DNA of 64,000 bases from NCBI GenBank assembly GCA_030686995.1, contig CM060692.1:14923465-14987464 (forward strand). The letters are read 5' to 3'. Under the pieces are notes generated by a model. The model searched no databases and had not been told where the DNA came from. It saw nothing but the letters and a program-made list of their open reading frames with translations. The translations under genes were made by a program, and so were the position numbers. The DNA is from Artemisia argyi (lineage: Eukaryota; Streptophyta; Magnoliopsida; Asterales; Asteraceae). Shown one piece after another: positions 22,801-33,160 of this stretch. How positions within the stretch are numbered: the stretch's first letter is position 1; each line of letters opens with the position of its first letter.

Positions 22801-24331
22801 TTATAATGAGGCTAGAAAAAATCCTAGGTGGATTAATGCTATGAATGAGGAAGTTCATGCTTTACTTGAAAATGATACTTGGGAAGAAACAGAGTTACCA
22901 GCTGGTAGAAAACCAATTGGTAGCAAGTAGGTTTGGAAAATCAAGTTAAAATCTAATGGTGAAATTGAAAGGTATAAAGCTAGAGTGGTAGCTAAAGGTT
23001 ATGGACAAAAAGAAGGAATAGATTATGAAGAAACATTTAGTCCTGTGGTTAAAATGGGAACAGTTAGATGTTTAATTAGTTTAGCTGTTCAAAAGTCTTG
23101 GAAACTTTTTCAAATGGATGTGAATAATGCTTTTTTGTATGGTGACTTAAAAGAGGAAGTATATATGCTTCCTCCACCAGGGTATTTTAAAGAAGAAAAT
23201 AACAAGGTTCTGAGATTGAAAAAATCTCTGTATGGGCTTAAACAAGCTCCTAGACAATGGAATCATAAGTTGTCTGAAACTTTGTTTGAAGCTGGGTTTG
23301 TACAGTCTAAGAATGATCATTCCTTGTTTAGTAAGAGGAATGACAAGACTGTTGTTTTCTTACTTGTTTATGTTGATGATTTAGTTATTACTGGTGATTG
23401 TGATATTGAAATTGATAATGTTAAACAGTTTTTAAAAACCAAGTTTAAAATTAAAGATTTGGGAGAGCTTAAATATTTTCTTGGAATTGAAGTTCTAAAA
23501 ACTAAAACTGATTTATGTTTAAATCAAAGAAAATATTGTCTTGAACTGTTAAATGAGTTTGGATTGTTAGCTTGCAGACCTGTATTGACTCCTTTGCCTG
23601 AAAACATTGTTTTAGAACATAAAGAGTCTAGTGATGATAAGTTTTTGAAAAATATTACAAGTTATCAAAAATTGGTAGGAAAACTTATCAATCTCACTTT
23701 AACCAGACCTGATATATCTTATGTTGTTCACTGTTTGGGTCAACATATGCATGCTCCTTTACAATCTCATCTAAATTTTGGTTTAAGAGTTCTTAAATAC
23801 TTGAAACTTGCTCCTGGAAGTGGAATTGGTTTTAATAAATGTAGCTATGGGTTCAAAACGGTTGCTTATTCTGATTCAGATTGGGCTAAGTGTCCTATAA
23901 CAAGGAAATCTGTTTCAGGATATTGTGTATTTGTTAATGATAACTTGGTTTCATGGAAAAGCAAGAAGCAAGCCACACTTTCTAAATCTTCTGTTGAAGC
24001 AGAATATAGAAGTATGGCCTCTGTTACTTGTGAGGTTATGTGGATGTTAAAGGTTTTAGAAGACCTGGGTGTGACTGAGTTACTTCCAGTTGAGTTGTTG
24101 TGTGATAATAAGTCTGCTATTCAAATTGCTGCTAATCCTGTGATGCATGAGAAAACTAAACATTTTGATATTGATGTTCACTTGGTTAGAGAAAAGGTTG
24201 CTTCTGGTCTAATTAAAAATGTGCATGTTGACTCTAAAAGTCAAATTGCTGACATTTTCACTAAGGCTCTTGGTTCTGCACAACACTCTGTTTTGGTTAA
24301 AAAGCTTGGCATGTTAAACTTGTTTGTTTAA
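19869..24331 (+). pseudogene. Copia gag-pol of element D, broken
   Basis: The start is taken at the ATG at 19,869, where the N-terminal gag motif of the Retrotran_gag_3/UBN2 type begins; the upstream extension is hydrophobic and unlike gag. Order: gag, zinc knuckle CX2CX4HX4C (20,672-20,713), protease with DSGA (about 21,032), pre-integrase ending LGHPA, integrase, reverse transcriptase with YVDD (23,369-23,380), and RNase H to 24,331. Breaks: TAG at 21,462-21,464; a 4-nt deletion near 21,614 that shifts the frame just after the first integrase Asp; TAG at 22,007-22,009; TAG at 22,928-22,930, at a conserved Trp position. It cannot make a full polyprotein. Confidence 0.93.
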
Positions 24332-24336
24332 TAAGT

Positions 24337-24347
24337 TTGATGGAGGG
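24337..24347 (+). promoter_or_regulatory. Polypurine tract of element D
   Basis: ttgatggaggg immediately before the 3' LTR, a usual Copia plus-strand primer. Confidence 0.8.
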
Positions 24348-24858
24348 TATTGGAAAATATCTTATGTCAAACATATTAAACTTGAGGGGTTAATATGAAA
24401 AGTTTCTTAGTCTTATTTTACTAATGACTTTGGTGTTAGTATTGTTAGTTTTGTATGTGCAGGGACTTATGTGTAACATTGGCTATATAAAGATTGAGAT
24501 GGAGCTAGGGTTTGATATCTTTGCTCATTCGTTTCTCTGATCTCTCACACAGTCTCCTTCTCTCAACTGTGGTTTAGCATCTGGGTTTAGTAGTAGTGTA
24601 GTTTAGTTATACATCAAGATCTTCTTGATTGTGGGTTTATATCTTTGGTATAGTTTGGTTTACTGGGTTTGGTTTTAGTGAGTGAGTTTGTAAGTAGCAC
24701 CTAATAGAGGGACTACTAGTTTTCAGTTGTATTGTACTTGGCTTGAATCCGTGTTGGGGGCAAGTCTTCTTGTGTATATTGTTATAATAAAAGTTCACCA
24801 AGGGGTGGTTAGTTGGGTGATTTGATCTTGTGTTAGTAGTTTTGATACCATTTTTACA
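24348..24858 (+). repeat. 3' LTR of element D
   Basis: 511 bp, partner of 18,746-19,261. It has an intact TATATAAAG at 24,484-24,492. Confidence 0.93.
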
Positions 24859-24863
24859 GATTT

Positions 24864-25528
24864 GTTATGTCTTAAAAAGTTTACACGTAGACCACTCTTG
24901 ATATATAAATGCTATGTCATGTTTAGGAGTATCCAAAAACTCTTTTAGCCTTGATCAATGTGGCTCTATTAGAGGAAGTGAACGTGTTAGCTAAACGAAG
25001 AAAATAGTTGATTTTATATAATAGGTAGATAGATAGACTATGTCTTTTCGTATGTAAAAAACACTAAAGTAACTTATTTTTCTTTAATCTATTACATGTG
25101 GAAAGAAAGTCTTGCATACAAAGTTGGTGTCGCTAACATTCTGTCGTTCCAAACACGTATTACAAGATACATTGTGTTGTTTTCATATAAATACCTTTTA
25201 AACAACTACGAACAAAGATGTCGATGAAGGAAAAGCAAGCACACGAACGATTCACCCGGGACCGACTAATTTTGTGCCTAAGACTGGGTGTCAGCATTCT
25301 GTTGGTTGCAGATGAGGGTCCTACGGCTTCACAAACCAAAAAGTAAATGCCACACAATTTTAAGCACAAAATTAGGCATGCGTTTAGGCACCCCAATCAT
25401 TTCTCTCTTATGTAAAAACATTTGATCTATTTGTTTGTCATACATTTTCACTTGATGTTATTGGAAGAAGTTATTAAGAGATTTTGTAAATAAACAAAAC
25501 ATCTTAGACTTTTGATGAATCTTAAGTC
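24864..25528. other. Non-coding interval between D and B
   Basis: No gene is visible. 25,410-25,528 parallels 34,940-35,060 (shared 'aaataaacaaaacatctta'), so element B sits inside another copy of the duplicated background. AAGTC at 25,524-25,528 is the left target duplication of B. Confidence 0.55.
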
Positions 25529-26303
25529 TGTTGGAGTTTATGGATATAAATTAATAAACGTATGTCTAGAATCGAACTCGAGACCTCGGGATTGCACACG
25601 TTACGAATGAGTATTAAGAAATAATAATTAATATATTTATATATTTTTTATTATACACAAGTATGTAACGATCGTTGGTATTGACCGTTAATCACTAACG
25701 ACCATTAGACGCAAATAAGGAAAGAATTACGTTTATACAATTAGGAAACAAGAGAAGGATCTAGAACCCCTCCTTGGGCTCTAGATCGACCGGCCATGGG
25801 TTGGGGAAACCCAAACCCTAGCTTTTGCTCCAAGTTTTCTATTTAGTATAAATATAAACACATAGGGTCATTGTTGGGGTAATCTTTTGTACACACAATT
25901 ATCCCTAAGTGTCTTTCTTCTCTTCTTTGTCTATAACCGATCGTACAACCCTTTAGGGTGTGTGGGATCGAATTTTGTTCATCAAAATTATTCCTTGTGT
26001 TGTTACTAGCATCACCTTAATACGGTTTAGTTCGTGTGTACAAGAACGAGGTAATAACATACTTTTGTTGTTATCAAGGGATCGATTAACAAAACGGTAA
26101 GGGGTTAATCATTGATCCATATAAACCCTAATTAGGGTTCTACATATTGATAAAGACAATTGCTTTTGATTCTTGTTCGGGCTAGAATCACCACGGTACG
26201 TTCCTATTTAATTTATGTTAATCTCTTATGTGTTATAGATGTTCCTACGCTTCCGCAAATGTGTTTACCTATTTATGATTGTCATGATTCTAATATTCTA
26301 ACA
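25529..26303 (+). repeat. 5' LTR of element B
   Basis: 775 bp, TGTTGG...CTAACA. TATA-like tataaata at 25,857-25,864. Related to A's LTR over several blocks (for example 'cgggattgcacac' and 'ttcttgttcgggctagaatc') but clearly a separate subfamily. Confidence 0.95.
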
Positions 26304-26321
26304 GTGGTATCACGAGCTTGC
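26304..26321 (+). promoter_or_regulatory. Primer-binding site of element B
   Basis: gtggtatcacgagcttgc follows the LTR; close to the initiator-Met complement TGGTATCAGAGC with one inserted base. Confidence 0.7.
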
Positions 26322-29300
26322 TATAACATGTAATTGATTACATAAAACACATAAAAAACGGATTTTGATTGTTTTAGATACATGTTTTGGATCTAGGGTT
26401 TTGTTTTTTTTACCCTAACCCTAATTTTGGGGGGGGGGTCGATTTAATCCATGAACCCTAATTAGGGTTTGTGGTTTTATTAATTAATTGGATTAGAAAC
26501 CCTAGGTTGCCTACATGTTTATGTGTTAGTTGGGCGTATCCTTGACCTAATTGGTAATTGTTATGCTTTGATCCGTGACGAAACATGCATGTTAGTCATG
26601 GGTTATTTATTGTTTATTAATTGTTTAGCTTTTCACATGTTTAGATAGATCTTATATTGGGGAAGACCCCATAATTATTAAAATCAATTATGTGCTATGT
26701 GGTATGTGATTAGCTTTGGCCTACGCAATTGACTTGTCAATGTATGTGGCTCACTTCCATTAAGAGGTGAAGGCCCTAGTTAATTGTATGCATATAAATA
26801 CCTAGAATTGATTTTGTTAGGATCTTTTCTAAAGAGATTGCATGTGGCTAATTGTTTCACCTTTATAATCGTTATGTTATTAGTTGTTTTTATTTGTCTT
26901 TATTACTTGTTTTATTGTTTGATTGTTGGACACGTTTGTAAGCAATAAAAGGGTAATTTTTCCATAAAGAAAATAATACGGACTAATAATGGTGAAACCC
27001 TAAAGTGATAAAGTAAGAATCTTGCAAGGTCTTAAGTGCCGCTAGTGGTCCGATTCGCACGGTAATCAGCTCCCAGGCGAGACTAGAAAAATTCACACTT
27101 TATTACATAATTTTGAGATTGAATCCATAAACTTTTGCTTGATTGATGTTTTATACAAGTATGCTTTTAAAATTAAGTCTTTTAAGATGATATTCATAAC
27201 CGTGATTTGAAGGCTTAGAAAAGAGCCTTAGAGTCTGCCTTGGTTATCACAATCTTGAATATGTCTTAAACGAATTACTTTTAAAATCATGATTGTAGAA
27301 AGTCATCTTAGGGTTTTGGCATAAACCTCAAGTAAAACTTTGTGTATTAATTTCACGAATTGGATATAAAAAGTTTTTATGAAAACTTATGTTATAAAGA
27401 TGAGTGCATGCATCTTTGTACATGTTTTGATTTTCACATCAAACTAAATACCCTTAAAATTTAAGTTACATGCCATCTAACTATAAGAAACACTTGAAGT
27501 TATTATTTAGTAAACGTGAGACGCAGGCTAAATTTTAATGACAAGGTAAATTTCCGAGTGTGCGTGAGACCACACATGGAGAATTTGCAGTTTCTAAGTT
27601 AGACGACTTAATTAAGTTGATGCGTGAGACCTAGAGCTTAAGGCATGAGATGGGATGAAACATGCTTACATGACAAATTGATGAATCAATTTGATGTAAA
27701 TCCCATAATGATCTAGGAATTGGAAAAGTGTTTGCCAATTATTGTTCGACAGATTACCATCTTTTATACTTTCACCACTAGCAGATCAACTGATGTGGTG
27801 GAATCTATGTAAAGTTGGATCCTAGATTTTCAAGAAATTAGTTGGTTATATGAATATAACCTTGGGTATTATATTTTCTTGGAAATATAAATTATCGAAA
27901 ATACTAAAAATTGAATTTTGTAAATTCTTTAAATGTATTAATGCAACGTTAAAACCGTAAACGTAAGTTATTCTTTTAATTGATCTACACCCGTTGGGTT
28001 TATGGTTAGAGTCAATTTTACTAAAAGAATAAATCTAGTCTTCTTTCCATTAGGAGAAGTGTGAGACTTAAATCCTATTCCTTTTCATGAATGAGAAAGG
28101 TACAATAGGATGATTAGAATGTCTAAATTCTAAATACATAACTCATAGCAAACTTTAATAGTAAGAGTATATGCACCTTATGAGTTATTAAATTAGAAGC
28201 TAGACTGATTAATGCATAATGGTAAAAGACGAATTAGATTATTTTATCTAGTTGTTTTGATTTGACCATTTAAAGATACTACATACAATTGTTGGAATGG
28301 TAGATCTATACAGGAAGAAATTGCATGCCCAGTTTTTTCAAGTTAATAGTTTGGAATGTGATGAATCACATTTATGTAGTAGAATACATCCTTTTATAAC
28401 CTATATAATTGTTTGAATGGGTTTTCTTAAAAGATGTAGGAAAGTAAATAGTACACTATTTCTTTCACTGATTAATGAAACATTTACAATGTTATCAAAT
28501 TCAGTGGGAGTATTGTGTTCTTATGAATGAATAAGGGATTATTATTATGTTCTCTAATTCAGTGGGAGTTACAAGACTTATTGTCTTGATTGTAACTTAG
28601 ATTATCTTTTGAATATCTCAAGGTAATTACTTTCCAAATATAGACACTAATATTTTCAAGGATAGTCATGTACGTTTCCTTGATTGATTGAGTAAACTCT
28701 ATATCTACAAAGTTATGTTAATGACACAAATCATATTGTTCAAATTAACAAAACGCGTGCGTGTTGTTTATATGATACATGGTATTGTACCATGCACAAG
28801 TGGGAGAAATCTTCAATATGTGCAAAGTACAACACATAAGAATATGATTTAAAGGATTCTCTTAACTGCAAGTAAGAGATTATAATTCTAATTAGATTAA
28901 TACATCTAATCTTAAAAACACTTGGTGTTGAAATTTAGTAAACGTGAGACGCAGGCTAAATATTAACAACAAGGTGAATTTCCATGTATGCGTGAGACCA
29001 ACATGGATAATTTACTGTTTCTAAATTAGACGTCTATTAGAACATATGTGTCAAATAAAAATACTACTTCAGCTTTAATATTTATGTATTATTGGAATGA
29101 CATAAATGCATGAAGTAATATAATACTACTTCAATAATTATGTATTCTTAGAATGACATAAATAAATAAAGTAGTATGTTAACTTGAAAATATTATTGAA
29201 ACCAAATGATGGTGTTCATGATTACTTTAATTATACATGTTTATACTTTATAAATATGAAGTCTTCTAAGTATTACAAGACTTATAATTAAGTAAGACGT

Positions 29301-32300
29301 TAGCTTGTTATGGTCTTTTAACTAAGACATATACAAGAAGTCATTGAGTTGATCAATGATTAATAACGTGTAGTGGGATTATAACAAGTTTATGTTTTAT
29401 AAAACATAAACATGAAGTGACTTGATTAATAAGTACTTGGGTTATAAAGCATGCAGTTGGCTTGAAAATACTATTATATCATTAAGTTGATTTAGTTGGT
29501 AAATAGGTATGCCAACAGGAATATGGTTATCTTATATATATTGTTAGATCTTCTTACAATATTAATTCTAATTGAAATACCACATATAGATGGTATGTTC
29601 AGTTAGGGAATCAAACTCTTGTTAGATTGTTTGATTGAAAATAACTATGATTTCTATTCTTCTAAAAGTTATCAAGGTTAGAAATTGAGTATGGCTTGAA
29701 TATACTCAATTAGACTCCTAGAAGATTAATAAGACGTTATTGAATTATGAAATGTGATGAATCACATTAAGTCTTAAAACTGAAGTTCTAAATTTGTTAA
29801 GTTACTTATGTGAAGGTTATTAACAAAGAGCTATCAATGCGTATTTGTAAAGTCCTAAAAGAGAAAATTGGATTGTTGCTCTAATTGCTAAGTACTTATA
29901 TTCTATATAATGCTAAAGGCAAGTGGGAGTATTTTATCTTGAAAAGATAGAATTACAAGATTCATAATCTTCTAAAACTACACTAGTTAAAATCATGATG
30001 AGGCTTACCATGTAAATGATAAACCTCAAGATGATGGAATTATCATTCATAGATCCACTTGGATATCTCATATATTTAATGAATATACTGACGATTATAT
30101 GATGTAATATTACCAAAATAATGAATTGGGTAAATTGCTCATAATATGAATGTTATAGATGCTGTTCATAAAGATATTCAAATTTAAAATTTGGTTTATC
30201 TTAATTCTTAATGGTTAGAGAATGAAGATGAGTTTATTCAAAGATAATGTAACCTTAGTGGTTAAATCTTTGAATAGAAATCATATGGACAAAATTGTAC
30301 ACATATCTTAATGCATGTCTTATGACAAGATTATTAATCATACTTAAGCAATTAACTATGATTGAATACTCTTTTCTAAGCACATTAAAGATACAAAGAT
30401 GGTAAATTGTCATATTCATATGAATATGAAATTTGACAATGAATATCAAAAACCCTTCTTGAATAATTACTTGAGCGAGGACGATAAGTAATCAAAAGGT
30501 GTTTATGAATTCAAGAAAATCTTTGGAAGTGTACAAAGTACAATAATCCATGAATGGATAAATGCATGCATCTAGGAAATTATTCTTATGATAAATTATT
30601 AAATCTATGTTTAGGTTTATAATTAAAATAAGGGAATTTCTAAGTATTCCTGAAAGCTAGTGGGAGTATTATGTTTGATTTACTAAATCATATATGTCGT
30701 ATAACATATAAGAAGTTACATTCCATATAAGTGAAATGTTAAGACTTAGTTTGGAATGAAACTGTAAGTGAAAGATTTAGAAAATAAAACATACAACCTT
30801 GGAACAAAAGTTTATTATTTAATAAACATGTGCGGTAAATGATTCTAATAGAATATGATATATCATTTAGAAAATGGATATACATATTTGTAAAGATAGT
30901 ACATGAATAAAAATCTAAGTTTGACTGAAGGATTTTCATATGCATTGTATTATTGTTGTATCATGCTTAAGTGCTTAAATGATTTGACAATATTTGATAT
31001 CCAATTAAAGGTTATTATATAACTTGTGTAATAGATATTCTAATGGAAAATGTTTGAAATTAGAATAATGATCCTCAACCTGGAATAGCTCCTAAACATT
31101 ACTCTATGGATATTAAGTTTACGAACATTTTAAAGAGCATATTGTGTTTAATATACAATGATGCTGGTTTAATTGAGATGACACTCAATAACTAGTCATG
31201 AAGGATTTCATGAGAACTAGTTGTGCTCAACTAAGAGCATAGTTGCATTAAACATTAAAGAATTAGAATACTTTAAACTTTAAAAGGTTTGAAAGTTTGA
31301 TTGTCATAAGTTGGTGATTGAGGATATCACACTATTTATGAAAAATTATGTGGCTATATCAAGATAGTTGGATTTACACATACAAGAATTTTAATTATTG
31401 GATTCTTGAAAGAAGTATTCTCAAAATTCGGATAGATCATAGTTAGATGAAATAATGCCTTGTCAACAAGTATGATTGTCATTACTTGAGGCATAATCGT
31501 CTTCAAGTTATTACTTGAGGAAAATTCATTAACTAATATAATCATGCATTGATCAATTTTGGTATTTGGATAAAGGACATTAAGCAATTATTATTTATAA
31601 TGAATTAAAGTACTTAGTACGTTTGTTTTCATTAATAATAAATTGTGTCCTATATTTGCATGTTTAAATCCGTGAATAACTTATGTTATTCTAAATTGTC
31701 CGTTGTCAATTGATGATATGGGAATATCATTAAACTAAGACAAATCTGAGTATTGGTTAAGAATATACTTGAAAGTATATTGATGCGTTGACATACCAAT
31801 TTCACATGATATTTGATGAATTGAATATAGGACTTATCCCAACTACATGATTTTACTTTATGGATCTTGTCAGTAAGTAAATCATGAATTTGTTATCCTC
31901 AGACTTGAGATACCAGATAAGAGTCATGGATGTAGTGCATTTTTGTGAAGCAATCTACCGCTCACCGTAACAGGGAGTTATAAGGGTTGTTTTCAGAAGT
32001 GTTGCAAAGTTCATGGGTTATTCTTGTAGTCAAGAAAGAATTTGTTCCTTCAAATTTGTTTTGAAGCTTAATACTGCTGGGCCCCTCGTAGGGTTGACAA
32101 GATGTATGCGTGCGCACGCCCAAAGTCTATCTGGAATACGTTCAGATGTTTTGGTAATCTTGCTCAATCATAAACAACGAGAAACAGAATTGTTAATTAA
32201 AGAATGACTAAGATCCATATCTTTATTAACGTGGTATTAGAAACAAAAGGATGATAATAATAATGATGAACCATTATAGGTTTTTCCAGGAAACCTTCCT

Positions 32301-32370
32301 CGAGTTGATCTAGGGGCATTGACGTGTTGCTAGACGCTTACCAATGTCATTATGTTATTAATAGATATCC
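26322..32370 (+). other. Non-coding interior of element B
   Basis: Three parts. 26,322-27,930 parallels A's leader, including one 'agcagatcaactg' motif. 27,950-31,560 has no match to any polyprotein that I can see, stops in all frames, and five scattered copies of the polypurine-tract word agtgggag (28,503; 28,561; 28,799; 29,922; 30,659). A segment of about 120 bp at 27,485-27,608 recurs at 28,917-29,036. 31,565-32,370 parallels A's trailer. I could not find the origin of the middle part. Confidence 0.75.
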
Positions 32371-32380
32371 AAGTGGGAGC
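32371..32380 (+). promoter_or_regulatory. Polypurine tract of element B
   Basis: aagtgggagc directly precedes the 3' LTR, identical to the tract of A. Confidence 0.85.
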
Positions 32381-33155
32381 TGTTGGAGTTTATGGATATA
32401 AATTAATAAACGTATGTCTAGAATCGAACTCGAGACCTCGGGATTGCACACGTTACGAATGAGTATTAAGAAATAATAATTAATATATTTATATATTTTT
32501 TATTATACACAAGTATGTAACGATCGTTGGTATTGACCGTTAATGACTAACGACCGTTAGACGCAAATAAGGAAAGAATTACGTTTATACAATTAGGAAA
32601 CAAGAGAAGGATCTAGAACCCCTCCTTGGGCTCTAGATCGACCGGCCATGGGTTGGGGAAACCCAAACCCTAGCTTTTGCTCCAAGTTTTCTATTTAGTA
32701 TAAATATAAACACATAGGGTCATTGTTGGGGTAATCTTTTGTACACACAATTATCCCTAAGTGTCTTTCTTCTCTTCTTTGTCTATAACCGATCGTACAA
32801 CCCTTTAGGGTGTGTGGGATCGAATTTTGTTCATCAAAATTATTCCTTGTGTTGTTACTAGCATCACCTTAATACGGTTTAGTTCGTGTGTACAAGAACG
32901 AGGTAACAACATACTTTTGTTGTTATCAAGGGATCGATTAACAAAACGGTAAGGGGTTAATCATTGATCCATATAAACCCTAATTAGGGTTCTACATATT
33001 GATAAAGACAATTGCTTTTGATTCTTGTTCGGGCTAGAATCACCACGGTACGTTCTTATTTAATTTATGTTAATCTCTTATGTGTTATAGATGTTCCTAC
33101 GCTTCCGCAAATGTGTTTACCTATTTATGATTGTCATGATTCTAATATTCTAACA
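32381..33155 (+). repeat. 3' LTR of element B
   Basis: 775 bp, partner of 25,529-26,303 with four substitutions by eye. Confidence 0.95.
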
Positions 33156-33160
33156 AAGTC

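Larger units (their letters stand above)
18746..24858 (+). mobile_element. Ty1/Copia retrotransposon D, defective
   Basis: A 6113-bp element with LTRs 18,746-19,261 and 24,348-24,858, flanked by GATTT (18,741-18,745 and 24,859-24,863). Both LTRs begin TATTGG, not TGTTGG, and end TTTTTACA. By eye they differ by seven substitutions and two indels, so this insertion is older than A and B. The gag type and primer site differ from A, so it is another Copia family. The coding region is broken (see the gag-pol entry). Confidence 0.95.
25529..33155 (+). mobile_element. Non-coding LTR retrotransposon B (LARD-like)
   Basis: A 7627-bp element with two 775-bp LTRs (25,529-26,303; 32,381-33,155), primer site, polypurine tract and a perfect target duplication AAGTC (25,524-25,528 and 33,156-33,160). 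By eye only four LTR substitutions and no indel, so it moved recently. The 6.1-kb interior has no frame longer than about 77 codons. Its ends match A's leader and trailer, but A's 4-kb polyprotein is replaced by about 3.6 kb of AT-rich non-coding DNA. This is the structure of a large retrotransposon derivative, mobilised in trans, probably by an A-type relative. Confidence 0.93.

Noticed and set aside
25529..33155. CRISPR-like or satellite array
   Set aside because: Repeats are two LTRs plus one scattered duplication; there is no regular spacing.
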